Source of the DNA: Dyella humicola
Lineage (GTDB): Bacteria > Pseudomonadota > Gammaproteobacteria > Xanthomonadales > Rhodanobacteraceae
Reading direction: 5' to 3'
Assembly (NCBI RefSeq): GCF_026283945.1
Contig: NZ_JAPDPC010000001.1
Location: 2,728,001 to 2,792,000 of the forward strand
DNA length: 64,000 bases
Part shown: positions 53,264 to 62,886 of the stretch, piece by piece
Numbering within the stretch: position 1 is the stretch's first letter
How the letters are laid out: each line of letters opens with the position of its first letter
Made by a program: the position numbers and the translations under genes
The notes under the pieces: generated by a model
What the model was told of the DNA's origin: nothing
The model's database searches: none
What the model saw: the letters and a program-made list of their open reading frames with translations, nothing else

Positions 53264-53869
53264 TTAGAAAGTCGTCGCAGTAGCGGCCGTGGAGGCGGCC
53301 GCCGGGTGGGCTTTGTGCTCAGTCGCTGGTAAAGCGCCCGGCACAACCGCCGGCAAGGCGGGAAGATGATCCAGCAGCGCTGGGGGATTGAGGTAATGAC
53401 GGACACTGTCCGGCACCCGCTCTCCCAGCCACGCAGCCACTTCCTTGAACTGCGGCAATAAAACCGATTCGTGCCACCACGGGTCGCGAATGAACGCGGT
53501 AAACCCAAGCAGAAACACCGCCAGCGTCACCAGCAATACACCACGGGCGAAGCCGAACAACATGCCAAGCAGTCGATCGGTACCGGATAGACCGGTGCCT
53601 TCGACCAGCTTGCTCACCAGGAAACGCAATAACGCTCCAGCGATCAACACGGCGAGGAAACAAATGCCGTAACCCACCACAATCCGCGCCGACGGCAATT
53701 GGATGCTGTGTTCGAAGTAGCCCGCGACGCTGGGACCAAACGTCCAGGCCACCCAGAATGCCACCGCCCACACCACCAGCCCCAACACCTCCGAAATGAG
53801 GCCTCTCCATAGACCAATCAAGACCGACAGGCCAAGGACGGCAAGGATGATGTAGTCGGCCCAATTCAC
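53264..53869 (-). CDS. cvpA: CvpA-family membrane protein
   Basis: This 201-residue inner-membrane protein has four hydrophobic segments and the family opening MNWADYIILAVLGLSVLIGLWRG. FGFARGVLLVTLAVFLLGFT is the conserved third and fourth helix region, and the Ala/Pro-rich C-terminal tail is soluble. CvpA is named for colicin V production; its ordinary role is in envelope homeostasis and is not fully defined. Its position before purF is conserved in many gammaproteobacteria. Confidence 0.92.
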   Translation of the reverse strand: MNWADYIILAVLGLSVLIGLWRGLISEVLGLVVWAVAFWVAWTFGPSVAGYFEHSIQLPSARIVVGYGICFLAVLIAGALLRFLVSKLVEGTGLSGTDRLLGMLFGFARGVLLVTLAVFLLGFTAFIRDPWWHESVLLPQFKEVAAWLGERVPDSVRHYLNPPALLDHLPALPAVVPGALPATEHKAHPAAASTAATATTF

Positions 53870-53890
53870 CGGGTCACCCGTTCAAAATGT

Positions 53891-54970
53891 TCAGGGGGCG
53901 CTGACGACGTTGCCGTCGACACCGAGCTTGGTCTTGATCTGGTCGCGTATCCGCACCGCGTCAGCACGCTGTGTCTGCGGGCCCGCACGTACGCGCCACA
54001 GCTGCTTGCCGCTGGCATTGACCGTATCGACATAGCCATCGAAACCGTTGGCGCGCAGCTTGTCGCGCAGCGCATTGGCATCGGCCTGGCTGCCCATCGC
54101 CGCCACCTGCACCGCCCAAGCGCCCGCACCCGACGCACTCGACGCACTCGACACAGCTGTCGTATTGGCGGCACTGGCCGGCTTGGCGACTGGCATGTCG
54201 TCCTGCGTCGGCGTGGCAGCGCTGCTTTCGAGGCGCGCGGGCGCGCCCGGAATGGTCTGGCTGATCTTCAGGCGGGCGGATTCGGCCGCGGCGCGCGACT
54301 CGAACGGGCCCGCCGTGACCATGGTCAGCTGCTTGCCGGCCTGGGTGATGGCACGCCCCGATACCGGATAACCCAGCGCGTGCACGCGCTGGATCAGGCC
54401 CTGCGCGCTGGCCGGTGACGCATAGGCGCTGAGATTGATCGAATACTGGCCGTGCGCGGCGGTCGCCGCTGCGGTTGCCGGCTGCGGGTCCGTCGTCTGA
54501 GCCGGCATCGCGGGGGTGGCACCGGCCTTGCCCGGCTTGGCGGCGGACGCCGTCGGCGTGGCCTGCGCCGGGATCACCGGCTGCGGCACCGTGGTGCCAC
54601 CCTTGGTGACCGTGGTCGGCTCCGGCTTCTGACCTGCGGCGGGGTCGATCTCCACATCACGCGGGCGGCTGGAGCCAATATTCACCGTGGCCAACTGATC
54701 GGTAGCCGCCGGCGTCGCGGCCGGCGCCTTGGTCACGTCGATGGCCGGCTTGGGCGCCGGCGCTGCGCTGGACGGCGTCGCAACCCCCGGCGTCAGGCTC
54801 ATGGTCTTGGTCTGCAGATCGCGATCGGGCGCGGGCGGGATGGCGAGGCTTACTGATTCGTCGGCACTGCTGCTCGGCGGGCTGCTGGAGAAGAACATCG
54901 GCACAAAAAGGACCGCCAGCGCAATAAGAACGGCAGCTCCCAGCAGACGTGTTTTCAAGACAGGCTCCAA
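53891..54970 (-). CDS. DedD-like protein with two SPOR domains
   Basis: This 359-residue protein has one N-terminal membrane helix (LLGAAVLIALAVLFVPMFF). A long Pro/Ala/Thr-rich linker follows, then two SPOR domains at about 175-250 (QYSINLSAYASPASAQGLIQ) and 283-357 (AWAVQVAAMGSQADANALRD). SPOR domains bind denuded septal peptidoglycan and DedD-type proteins help constriction at division. Usual DedD has one SPOR domain, so the double copy is a variant. It lies between folC and cvpA, the conserved place for dedD. Confidence 0.88.
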   Translation of the reverse strand: MEPVLKTRLLGAAVLIALAVLFVPMFFSSSPPSSSADESVSLAIPPAPDRDLQTKTMSLTPGVATPSSAAPAPKPAIDVTKAPAATPAATDQLATVNIGSSRPRDVEIDPAAGQKPEPTTVTKGGTTVPQPVIPAQATPTASAAKPGKAGATPAMPAQTTDPQPATAAATAAHGQYSINLSAYASPASAQGLIQRVHALGYPVSGRAITQAGKQLTMVTAGPFESRAAAESARLKISQTIPGAPARLESSAATPTQDDMPVAKPASAANTTAVSSASSASGAGAWAVQVAAMGSQADANALRDKLRANGFDGYVDTVNASGKQLWRVRAGPQTQRADAVRIRDQIKTKLGVDGNVVSAP

Positions 54971-55034
54971 GGCGGGCGCGGTGCGAGAACGGCGGGATTA
55001 TACCTGTCTGAGTCGCCGATCAGGCTGAAACCCA

Positions 55035-56312
55035 TCACCGCGATTCAGCAAGCACGGCCGCTGCCACGAAAAAAGAGCCGAAAGCCAGCACGCGTTCGCC
55101 CGGTTGCGCCATTGCGCGCGCAGCGGCGAGTGCCATCGACACGTTCTCGTGCACGTCGAAGTGCGCTAGCGGCAGCGCCAGTGTCAATTGTTCCGCCAGT
55201 ACGCTCGCGGACAGGCCACGCGGTGTGTCGCGCTCCAACCCGGCGAGGTGCCAGTGATCGATCCGCGAACCAAGCGCCCGCATCACTCCACCCACGTCCT
55301 TGTCCGACAGCGCCCCATAGACGGCATGCACGCGACCGCCAGGCTGCGCATCCAACCAGTCGGCCAGCGCGCGAGCCGCCTGCGGGTTGTGCCCCACATC
55401 GATGATCAGGACGGGATCGCCACCCAACGACTGCAGACGTGCCGCCACCCTCGCCGTACGCAAGCCGATCGCGGCCACGGCCTGCAGATCGATGGCAGCC
55501 AACGGCGTATCGATGGCGCGCAAGGCGTGCAAGCCGGCGATGGCGGCTGCGGCGTTCGCGTATTGAACCGGCGCGGCGAGTGCGGGATCAGGCAACGCCA
55601 GCGTGCTGCGGTCGAGATGACGCCAACGCCAGCCTTCGGCCAGGCGCTCGACCGTGAAATCCGCGCCGGCCCGCACCATCCGGGCGCCAATGCGATTCAG
55701 CGCCTCGATCAAGCCTGCCGGAGGATCGAGTTCTCCAACGATGGCCGGCCGGCCGGCGCGCGCGATGCCGGCCTTCTCCACGCCGATGGTGTCGCGATCC
55801 GGACCCAGCCAGTCCATATGATCGAGATCGACGGTGGTGATGATGGCCACGTCGGCATCGACGATATTCACCGCGTCCAGGCGCCCGCCCAGCCCCACCT
55901 CGAGCACGGCGACGTCGAGATCGGCACGTGCGAACAAGTCGAGTGCCGCCAGCGTGCCAAACTCGAAATACGTAAGGGGGATATCACCGCGAGCCGCCTC
56001 GATGCGCTCAAAGCTCGCGATCAGAAGGTTGTCATCCGCATCGGCACCGTCGATGCGCACGCGCTCGCGGTAATGCAGCAGATGCGGCGAGGTATAGCAG
56101 CCCACGCGAGCCCCTGCGGCAGACAGCATCGCCTCCAGCATGGCCACGGTGGAACCCTTGCCGTTGGTGCCACCGACGGTGATGATCCGTCGCGCCGGCG
56201 CCGGCGCGCCCATGCGCTGCCATACCGCGCGCACGCGGTCGAGGCCCAGCTCGATGCTGCGTACATTGACGCGTTCCTGGTACGCCAGCCATTCGTCGAG
56301 TGTGCGGGTCAT
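55035..56312 (-). CDS. folC: Folylpolyglutamate/dihydrofolate synthase
   Basis: This enzyme adds glutamate to dihydropteroate and to folates. It has 425 residues. The P-loop TVGGTNGKGSTVAMLEAML is at about 46-64, YTSPHLLHYRERVRI follows, and LDHMDWLGPDRDTIGVEKAGI with VLEVGLGGRLDAVN completes the Mur-ligase-like core. The C-terminal domain includes IIDVGHNPQAARAL. ATG 56312 matches the family opening MTRTLDEWLAYQ; the longer reading is rejected. First gene of the folC-dedD-cvpA-purF unit. The accD gene often found upstream is not present. Confidence 0.96.
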   Translation of the reverse strand: MTRTLDEWLAYQERVNVRSIELGLDRVRAVWQRMGAPAPARRIITVGGTNGKGSTVAMLEAMLSAAGARVGCYTSPHLLHYRERVRIDGADADDNLLIASFERIEAARGDIPLTYFEFGTLAALDLFARADLDVAVLEVGLGGRLDAVNIVDADVAIITTVDLDHMDWLGPDRDTIGVEKAGIARAGRPAIVGELDPPAGLIEALNRIGARMVRAGADFTVERLAEGWRWRHLDRSTLALPDPALAAPVQYANAAAAIAGLHALRAIDTPLAAIDLQAVAAIGLRTARVAARLQSLGGDPVLIIDVGHNPQAARALADWLDAQPGGRVHAVYGALSDKDVGGVMRALGSRIDHWHLAGLERDTPRGLSASVLAEQLTLALPLAHFDVHENVSMALAAARAMAQPGERVLAFGSFFVAAAVLAESR

Positions 56313-56712
56313 GCGCCCGGTACTCTGGCAGCGGCACGGTCGAATGCAGCGCAGTAGCGCTCGATCAGGGACTGACTGGCGGGCATCCAACAGCTTCCGG
56401 GGGTGAAACGGGTGCACAGCTTAAAGCATGCCTGCCATCGGCAAGGATTCCCGGCATCCAGCGGACGCCCACGTGTAGGAGCGCACCCTGTGCGCGAAAA
56501 GCCGACGAGGCGGTGACGCCGTGATCGCGCACAAGGTGCGCTCCTACATAAGAATGGCAAAGGCGCGCCAGGGCGGGCCTTCGTTCCAACACGGTCTTGC
56601 ATGGCCATTCGCCCAAAGCGACGACTTTGAAGCACCGCCGCTGGACCCCAGCTTGAACAGCCCGTCGGCTGTTGTGAGCCTCTGGAATGACGGTATGGCG
56701 CAAACAAGAGCT
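56313..56712. other. Intergenic stretch upstream of folC
   Basis: About 400 bases between folC and the small membrane-peptide gene. It holds a long palindrome at 56474-56548 and presumably the folC promoter. Long minus-strand frames that can be read through it are basic and Cys-rich and do not resemble protein families. No gene is supported. Confidence 0.5.
56474..56548. repeat. Long inverted repeat (REP-like)
   Basis: TGTAGGAGCGCACC, one variable base and TGTGCGCGA form the left arm; the right arm is the reverse complement ending GGTGCGCTCCTACA. The match is 23 of 24 bases, and a 27-base loop lies between. Palindromes built on GTAGGAGCGCACC are a known intergenic repeat type in pseudomonads and xanthomonads. 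It could stabilise or end transcripts; the family name is recalled, copies were not counted. Confidence 0.75.
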
Positions 56713-56877
56713 TCAACCCCACCAATGAACCCCGCTGGCGCGCAACACCCAGTACATCCCGAATGCCATCCAGAACATTTTCTTCAGTGCGCGTGCCGCC
56801 AGCAGCGCTACCAGCAACCCCAATAACAGAGGCATGTGCTTTTCCAAGGTGCTGCGCGTGTTGTCGATGATGTTCAT
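56713..56877 (-). CDS. Small membrane protein, 54 residues
   Basis: A short gene not usually caught by length cut-offs. It encodes 54 residues starting MNIIDNTRSTLEKHMPLLLG. A membrane segment LLLGLLVALLAARAL is followed by a basic KK and an aromatic tail with FWMAFGMYW and a final HWWG. A strong GGAGGGG site lies 5-6 bases before the ATG. It lies about 100 bases past the copper ATPase stop on the same strand, so it may be read from that operon. No family is recognised; a small accessory of the pump or a stress peptide are possibilities. Confidence 0.6.
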   Translation of the reverse strand: MNIIDNTRSTLEKHMPLLLGLLVALLAARALKKMFWMAFGMYWVLRASGVHWWG

Positions 56878-56974
56878 GCTGTCCCCTCCCGCACCCCATC
56901 GGTGCGGGAGGAATCATCGGCTTCGCCCGTTACGCGCGGCAGGGAAACCCGTCAGTCATTGCGGGTGACAATCA

Positions 56975-59404
56975 TCACAACGACACACGGCGCAGCCGCA
57001 AGGCGTTCCCCACCACCGACACGGACGACAGGCTCATCGCCAGCGCCGCCACCATCGGCGACAGCATCACGCCCAGCAGCGGATACAGTAGGCCCGCAGC
57101 CAGCGGCACGCCCACCGCGTTGTAGATAAAGGCAAAGAACAAGTTCTGACGGATATTGCGCACCGTCGCCTGCGACAGCGCGCGGGCCCGCACGATGGCC
57201 GTGAGCTCGCCCTTCACCAGGGTCACCTGGGCGCTTTCCATCGCGACATCGGTGCCGCTACCCATCGCGATACCAACATCGGCGGCGGCCAGTGCCGGTG
57301 CGTCGTTGATGCCGTCGCCGGCCATCGCCACGCGCTTCCCCTCCGCACGCAGGCGCTGGACCACCGCGGCCTTGTCGACGGGCGACACATCCGCATGCAC
57401 TTCGTCGATACCCAGCGCGCTCGCCACGGCATTGGCCGTGATGGCGTTGTCACCAGTAAGCATCACCACGCGCAGGCCGGCCGCATGCAGGTCGCGGATC
57501 GCCTGCGGCGTGCTTGGCTTGATGCGATCGGCGACGGCGATCAGCCCCGCCAGCTCACCGTCGACGACCACATACATGACGGTGGCGGCTTCGGCTCGGA
57601 ATACATCAGCGCGCGTGCGCGCCGTGTCATCGAGCTGGACGCCGATGTTCGAAAGCAGGCGCAGATTGCCCAAGGCTACAGCATGACCTTGCACGTCGCC
57701 TTCCACACCAGCGCCGGTCAGCGTGCGGAAGTGGGATACGCCCGGCACGGTGACGCCAGCCGCTTCCGCGCCCGCAAGGATGGCGCGTGCCAGCGGATGC
57801 TCGCTGGGTTTCTCCAGCGCCGCCGCCATCGCCAGCAGTGCTTCGCTCGCATGGGCGCCCAGGCTGACGACCTCGGTCAGCGCTGGCCGGCCTTCGGTCA
57901 GCGTCCCGGTCTTGTCCACCACCAAGGTGTCGATCCCGCGCAGGGATTCGATGGCGACCGCATCGCGGAACAACACGCCGTTCTGCGCCGCGCGACCGCT
58001 GGCTACCATGATCGAGATTGGCGTGGCCAAACCCAGCGCGCAGGGACAGGCGATGATCAGCACGGACACGGCGGCAATCAATGCATGGGCCAGACGCGGA
58101 TCCGGTCCCAGCATCGCCCAGCCCGCAAACGCCAACGCGGCGACCGCCACCACCGCCGGTACGAACCATGCCGCCACCCGATCGGCCACGCGCTGCAGCG
58201 GCGCCTTGCTGCGTTGGGCTTGTGCCACCAGCGCCACGATCTGCGCCAGCATGGTTTCTGCACCCACCCATTCCGCACGCATCAACAGCGCGCCATCCTG
58301 GTTGATGGTGCCGCCCGTGAGGCGCTCGCCTTTGGCCTTGGTCACCGGCAACGGTTCACCGGTGAGCATGGATTCATCGACATGACTGCTGCCGTCGAGC
58401 ACCACACCATCAACCGGCACTTTCTCGCCGGGACGAACACGCAGCGTGTCACCGACATGCACATCGTCCAGCGGCACATCGTGCTCCCGGTCGTCGGCGT
58501 CGACCCGGCGCGCCGTTTTCGGCGCCAGCCCCAACAAGCCCTTGAGCGCTTCGCCGGTGCGACGCCGCGCGCGCAACTCCAGGAAATCACCCAGGGTGAC
58601 CAGGGTGACAATGACCGCCGCTGACTCAAAGTACACGCCCACGCGACCATGCATATCGCGGAAGCCTGCGGGGAACAACGACGGTGCGAGCAAGGCGACC
58701 GCGCTATACAACCAGGCCACGCCCGTGCCGAGCGCAATGAGCGTGTACATGTTCGGTGACCATGGCTTGAGCGAATGCCAGCCGCGCTCGAAAAACGGTG
58801 CGCCACCCCACAGCACCACGGCGCTAGCCAGTAACGCTTCAAGCCACGCAGCGGTACCGCCCCAGGGGGCCGGCCAATGCCAACCGAATAGATGCGGCCC
58901 CATCGCCAGCAGGAACACCGGCAGCGTGAGCGCGGCCAGCGTCCAGAATCGGCGCGACATGGCACGGAACTCGTGGCCATCGTCGTCGTCCAAGCTTGGC
59001 ATCATCGGCTCCAACGCCATGCCGCATTTCGGGCAATGGCCAGGACCGACCTGCTGTACCTCCGGATGCATGGGACAGGTATAGATGGCGCCAGCGACGA
59101 CTGGCGCCGACGCAGGGCTTTCCTTTAGGTAACGCTTTGGATCGGCAACGAACTTTTCGCGGCAGCGCTGGGCACAGAAGTGATACGTCAAGCCGCCATG
59201 CTCGGCGTGATGCGGCGTAGTGCGCGGATCCACGCTCATGCCGCGGACCGGATCCTTTTCCGTGTGCGCCGCGTGATCGTGATGCACGTGTTGATGGTGT
59301 TCGTGCGTGGTGGACGAAGCTGCGCCACCGCTACAGCATGATGTCTCTGCCGGTTCGACCGCCCCCGCCTTCGCGCCACGACATCCTTGCTGGCTGGCGC
59401 TCAT
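56975..59404 (-). CDS. Copper-type P1B ATPase with YHS and heavy-metal-binding domains
   Basis: This 809-residue pump exports copper or silver ions to the periplasm. The N-terminus has a Cys pair (TSCCSGG), a His-rich tract at 34-46, a YHS domain at 51-95 and a YTCPMHPEV...[10 protein letters not shown] metal-binding motif at 108-134, in place of usual HMA domains. Eight membrane segments include the ion site CPC in [11 protein letters not shown]. The soluble domains show [18 protein letters not shown] with the phosphorylated Asp, SEHPLAR and [13 protein letters not shown]. It overlaps the MerR gene by four bases and should be induced by it. Confidence 0.94.
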   Translation of the reverse strand: MSASQQGCRGAKAGAVEPAETSCCSGGAASSTTHEHHQHVHHDHAAHTEKDPVRGMSVDPRTTPHHAEHGGLTYHFCAQRCREKFVADPKRYLKESPASAPVVAGAIYTCPMHPEVQQVGPGHCPKCGMALEPMMPSLDDDDGHEFRAMSRRFWTLAALTLPVFLLAMGPHLFGWHWPAPWGGTAAWLEALLASAVVLWGGAPFFERGWHSLKPWSPNMYTLIALGTGVAWLYSAVALLAPSLFPAGFRDMHGRVGVYFESAAVIVTLVTLGDFLELRARRRTGEALKGLLGLAPKTARRVDADDREHDVPLDDVHVGDTLRVRPGEKVPVDGVVLDGSSHVDESMLTGEPLPVTKAKGERLTGGTINQDGALLMRAEWVGAETMLAQIVALVAQAQRSKAPLQRVADRVAAWFVPAVVAVAALAFAGWAMLGPDPRLAHALIAAVSVLIIACPCALGLATPISIMVASGRAAQNGVLFRDAVAIESLRGIDTLVVDKTGTLTEGRPALTEVVSLGAHASEALLAMAAALEKPSEHPLARAILAGAEAAGVTVPGVSHFRTLTGAGVEGDVQGHAVALGNLRLLSNIGVQLDDTARTRADVFRAEAATVMYVVVDGELAGLIAVADRIKPSTPQAIRDLHAAGLRVVMLTGDNAITANAVASALGIDEVHADVSPVDKAAVVQRLRAEGKRVAMAGDGINDAPALAAADVGIAMGSGTDVAMESAQVTLVKGELTAIVRARALSQATVRNIRQNLFFAFIYNAVGVPLAAGLLYPLLGVMLSPMVAALAMSLSSVSVVGNALRLRRVSL

Positions 59405-59826
59405 GCCTCGCCCTCCTCGTCAGCCAGCGCGCGCAGGATCGGGCATTGATCCGGCGAACCGTGACCGGGACAGGCGTCGACCAGTTGCTCCAGCCCATCG
59501 CGCACGCGGGTCAGTTCGGCAATGCGCGCGTCGATCGCTGCGAGGCGCTCCTGCGCGCGCTTCTTCACCGCCTTTACGCCACGCTGCCGGTCGGCAGACA
59601 GGGCGAGCAGGTCGCGAATCTCCTCCAGGGTGAAGCCAAGATCCTTGGCCCGCCGGATAAAGCGAAGCTGCCGTACGGCGCTGACGTCGTAGCTGCGATA
59701 GCCCGACGCACGCCGCAGCGGCTCGGGCAACAATCCTTCGCGCTCGTAATAACGAATGGTGTCGATCGCCACGCCGACGCGCTTGGCGACGGCCCCGATG
59801 GTCATGGGTGTGCTTTGAGTGTCCAT
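59401..59826 (-). CDS. MerR-family metal-responsive regulator (CueR-like)
   Basis: This 141-residue protein has the MerR winged helix [24 protein letters not shown], the second part [31 protein letters not shown] and a coiled dimerisation helix. The C-terminal loop [13 protein letters not shown] (about 119-131) carries two Cys, the likely metal site. It probably activates the copper ATPase operon that it heads. The start may be ATG 59826 or 59805. Monovalent copper is the best guess from the adjacent pump; other metals are not excluded. Confidence 0.9.
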   Translation of the reverse strand: MDTQSTPMTIGAVAKRVGVAIDTIRYYEREGLLPEPLRRASGYRSYDVSAVRQLRFIRRAKDLGFTLEEIRDLLALSADRQRGVKAVKKRAQERLAAIDARIAELTRVRDGLEQLVDACPGHGSPDQCPILRALADEEGEA

Positions 59827-59832
59827 AGGGCA

Positions 59833-59864
59833 AGTCTAGACCTTTGATCTAGGTCCAGAGTCAA
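59833..59864 (-). promoter_or_regulatory. MerR-type promoter/operator of the copper unit
   Basis: On the minus strand TTGACT (59864-59859) and TAGACT (59838-59833) are separated by 20 bases, longer than the normal 17. The dyad GACCT...AGGTC lies in the spacer. An overlong spacer with a central dyad is the classical MerR-activated layout: the regulator twists the DNA so that polymerase can use it. Confidence 0.75.
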
Positions 59865-60003
59865 GCCATAACTTTGCTACAGGAACGGTCAGCTCATTCC
59901 TGCTCGACAAACTTGGGTAGCCCTGTCGCTGATGCTTGCTCGAACATCCCCTCTCGAGTCGTTCGAGTGGCTTGGAGAGGACGCTGAGGATCGATTAGCA
60001 ACT

Positions 60004-60477
60004 TCACACCGGCAGCGCCGTCGTCTTCATGACGGTGCGCAGCGCCAGCGTCGACTGCACGCGCACCACGCCCGGAAGCTGGGTGAGGATTTCCGTATGG
60101 ATCCGCTCGAAATCCGCTGCGTCTGCATAGACCACGCGCACCATGTAGTCGGCGACACCGGCCAGCAGGCAACACTCGGTGACTTCGGGGTGATCCTGGA
60201 TCGCTGACTCGAACGTATCGAGCGCCGCGCGCCCCTGCTGGTCGAGCGTGATCAGCACAAAAGCCGTGCCCGGAAGCCCGGCGATTTTTTCGTCCACCAG
60301 CATCACGTAGCGCGAAATGACGCCGCGCTCTTCGAGCAATTTCACGCGGCGTAGGCAAGCCGAGGGGGATAGATTGATCTGGTGGGCGAGCTCCAGATTG
60401 GTCAATCGGCCGTCCTGCTGGAGCAGCTGAAGAATCGCCCTGTCGCGGTCGTCGAGGGCCGAATCATTGATTGGCAT
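60004..60477 (-). CDS. Lrp/AsnC-family regulator
   Basis: This 157-residue protein has the Lrp pattern: LDDRDRAILQLLQQDGRLTN and the recognition helix SPSACLRRVKLLEERGVI in the N-terminal DNA-binding part, and a RAM ligand domain from about residue 70 (FVLITLDQQG, then VTECCLLAGVADYMVRV). It is divergent from alanine dehydrogenase, with 160 AT-rich bases between. It likely activates that gene in response to alanine or leucine, as known for such pairs. Confidence 0.93.
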   Translation of the reverse strand: MPINDSALDDRDRAILQLLQQDGRLTNLELAHQINLSPSACLRRVKLLEERGVISRYVMLVDEKIAGLPGTAFVLITLDQQGRAALDTFESAIQDHPEVTECCLLAGVADYMVRVVYADAADFERIHTEILTQLPGVVRVQSTLALRTVMKTTALPV

Positions 60478-60638
60478 AACATTCCAATAATTACTATAAA
60501 AATAGAATTTAGCACCACGCGATCGCTGTAAATCAAGCCAAATGAGCGAGTAATTGCTTGATACCTAGATCATACTGCCGCCCTGGCTCTTGCTGCTAAA
60601 CGCAGCCCTCCCATCATCCCTAGCGAGAGAAGCAAGTC
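60478..60638. promoter_or_regulatory. Divergent control region of lrp-like and ald genes
   Basis: This 161-base region between divergent starts is AT-rich in its left part (around 60485-60510, TTACTATAAAAATAGAATTT). This contrasts with the GC-rich surroundings. Lrp-type proteins bind such bent AT-rich DNA. The ald ribosome site GAGAGAAG lies just before the ATG at 60639. Exact operator half-sites could not be fixed by eye. Confidence 0.5.
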
Positions 60639-61757
60639 ATGCGCATCGGTGTGCCCAAAGAAATCAAGAACCACGAATATCGCGTGGGCCTCGTCCCGTC
60701 GTCCGTGCAGGAACTGGTGCATAACGGCCATCAGGTGATGGTGCAGGCAGGCGCAGGTCTTGGCGCGGGAATTACCGACGCCGACTACGTCGCCGCCGGC
60801 GCCACCATGGTCGAGGGTGCCGACCAGATCTTCGCCGAAGCGGAAATGATCGTGAAGGTGAAAGAGCCGCTGGCGGTTGAGCGCAAGAAGCTCCACAAGG
60901 GCCAGATCCTGTTTACCTATCTGCATCTCGCCCCCGATGCGGAACAGACCCATGACCTGATCGCCTCCGGCGCCGTATGCATTGCGTACGAAACGGTGAC
61001 GGCCGCCAATGGCTCGCTGCCGCTGCTGACCCCGATGTCCGAGGTTGCCGGCCGTCTCGCCCCTCAGGTCGGCGCGCATGCGCTGGAGAAGGCGCAAGGC
61101 GGACGCGGCGTGCTGCTCGGTGGCGTTCCCGGCGTGCCCGCGGCTGAAGTGGTCATCCTGGGCGGCGGCGTGTCCGGCACCCACGCGGCAACCATCGCCG
61201 TGGGCATGGGCGCCAAGGTGACCGTGGTCGATCGTTCGGCCGATGCGCTCAAGCGTCTGGCCACGCAGTTCAGCACCTCGATCTCCACCGTGTTCTCCAC
61301 CCGCTCGGCCATCGAGGAACTGGTGCGTCGCGCCGACCTGCTGATTGGCACGGTGCTGGTGCCGGGCGCCGCAGCGCCCAAGCTGGTGACGCATGACATG
61401 GTGCGCACGATGAAGGCCGGCTCGGTCATCGTCGACGTCGCCATCGACCAGGGCGGCTGCGTGGAGACCTCGCATGCCACCACCCATTCCGACCCCACCT
61501 ACGTGGTGGACGGCGTGGTGCACTACTGCGTCGCCAACATGCCGGGTGCGGTCGCTCGCACTTCGACCTTCGCGCTCAACAGCGTGACCCTGCCCTTCAC
61601 GCTCGCCCTGGCCAACAACGGCTGGAAGAAGGCGCTGGCGCAAGATGCCCATCTGCGTAACGGCCTCAACGTGTCCGAAGGCCAGGTGACCTGTGAGCCG
61701 GTCGCCCAGGCACACGGCCTGCCGTACGTGAAGGCGGAAACCGCGATCGGCCTGTAA
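60639..61757 (+). CDS. ald: Alanine dehydrogenase
   Basis: This enzyme interconverts L-alanine and pyruvate with NAD. It has 372 residues, the usual length. [20 protein letters not shown] is the standard opening. The pyruvate-binding Lys and His lie in KVKEPL and FTYLHLA. The NAD-binding fold has [16 protein letters not shown] at about 170-185, and [12 protein letters not shown] lies near the C-terminus. Divergent from the Lrp-type gene, which probably induces it when alanine is a nutrient. A hairpin follows at 61770-61803. Confidence 0.96.
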   Translation: MRIGVPKEIKNHEYRVGLVPSSVQELVHNGHQVMVQAGAGLGAGITDADYVAAGATMVEGADQIFAEAEMIVKVKEPLAVERKKLHKGQILFTYLHLAPDAEQTHDLIASGAVCIAYETVTAANGSLPLLTPMSEVAGRLAPQVGAHALEKAQGGRGVLLGGVPGVPAAEVVILGGGVSGTHAATIAVGMGAKVTVVDRSADALKRLATQFSTSISTVFSTRSAIEELVRRADLLIGTVLVPGAAAPKLVTHDMVRTMKAGSVIVDVAIDQGGCVETSHATTHSDPTYVVDGVVHYCVANMPGAVARTSTFALNSVTLPFTLALANNGWKKALAQDAHLRNGLNVSEGQVTCEPVAQAHGLPYVKAETAIGL

Positions 61758-61769
61758 GGCCTCGCAAGC

Positions 61770-61803
61770 ATGGCCTTCCTGTGCGTTGCCGCAGGGAGGC
61801 CAT
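61770..61803 (+). terminator. Hairpin after ald
   Basis: ATGGCCTTCCTG pairs with CAGGGAGGCCAT (12 bp with one G-T wobble) around a 10-base loop, 12 bases past the ald stop. There is no U-tract, so it may be an attenuated terminator or a stabilising stem. Confidence 0.5.
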
Positions 61804-62221
61804 GGCGCCGCTCTATGCCCGGTCATTGAGTGGCGCCTCTCGCGGGTGTACTCCGCCCCCATTCGTCGTCCCCCAAAGCCAAAGCGGCGCCTGCTGCCAG
61901 CGCTTCCTTTTGCATGATTGACGCCCCCCTTATGAGCGCGTAGCGTCCGCCGGGCGTCCGGGCTGGCTCGTCTGGCGCATCGGCATCTCTCCTTCGATAA
62001 AGCACGCATGCTGTGCAAGCCTCCGCCCGGGCACCCGCGTAGCCGTCGAAGTTCGTGTATGCGCGGTGCCGGCTGCGCTCCTGACGCTCATCACAGCCCT
62101 CTCTAAAATGGCGGAAAGAAGTCTGCCGCCTGCACCAGGACACCCGGTGAATCGGGCACTGATCGCGTGATCAGCCGTCAAGGACCCTCGACGACCTCAG
62201 CAATGATGTGGAGGACGTGTC
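61804..62221. other. Intergenic stretch between ald and cupin gene
   Basis: This is 418 bases with no recognisable gene. Minus-strand frames run through it but are rich in Arg, Ala and Ser and lack family features. The cupin promoter should lie in its right part, with no clear -35/-10 pair found. A GGAGG ribosome site stands at about 62210, before the ATG at 62222. Confidence 0.5.
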
Positions 62222-62599
62222 ATGGCAGTCGTAAACCGTCGTTATGTGCAATCGGTGTTGGTCGCTCTCGTCTATGCCTGCGCCGGAGCCGTCATGGCCC
62301 AGGACATGGCAGCCGTGTCACCAAGCACGACCAAGGTACTGATCGACAAACCGGACGTGAGAGTGATGGAAGTGAACGTGAAGCCGGGTGAAGGCATCCC
62401 GATGCATTCCCATCCGGAGAACGTTGTGTACTTCGTTACCGGCGGAAAGATCAAAACCACGACATCCGATGGAAAAGTGACCGAGGTCACGCGCAAGCCG
62501 GGCGAAGTTATGTGGAGCGCCCCTATTACGCATAAGAACGAGAACGTGGGCACGACCGAGGAGAAGGTCATTGTGATCGAGCTTAAGTCTGCCAAATAG
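62222..62599 (+). CDS. Exported cupin-domain protein
   Basis: This 125-residue protein has a signal peptide (about 1-26, ending AVMAQD). A single cupin barrel follows: VKPGEGIPMHSHPENVVYFVTGG is motif 1, with the His pair and Glu that bind a metal, and KPGEVMWSAPITHKNEN is motif 2. Small periplasmic cupins have varied or unknown roles. A GGAGG lies about 7 bases before the ATG. It is monocistronic, with 287 bases before the next gene. Confidence 0.85.
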   Translation: MAVVNRRYVQSVLVALVYACAGAVMAQDMAAVSPSTTKVLIDKPDVRVMEVNVKPGEGIPMHSHPENVVYFVTGGKIKTTTSDGKVTEVTRKPGEVMWSAPITHKNENVGTTEEKVIVIELKSAK

Positions 62600-62886
62600 C
62601 CAGTCGCGCTCGACCCATGAAACGGCTCATCATGACGTTCGGTGGAAGCCACCCATGCCACTCCGTTGCATGGGTTTGGGTGACATCGGCCAAGCAAGGC
62701 TTGGCCGATGTCTACTGGCATACCCATACGTGCTGACGTTGCTCTTGAAACAAAGGGTCTCCCGATGCCTGGCAACCATGGGCAGGGGTTTCAAGCTCAT
62801 GCACCGGCTTGTATCTACGTAACCGTTGAGTCCGATCAAACGAAGTCTGGAGATCACCCCTACGACTACCTGGCCGGGAGCGCCTC

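Noticed and set aside
60570-62018. A 482-residue antisense frame over alanine dehydrogenase
   Set aside because: Gly/His/Arg-rich shadow; the plus strand encodes a complete Ald protein.
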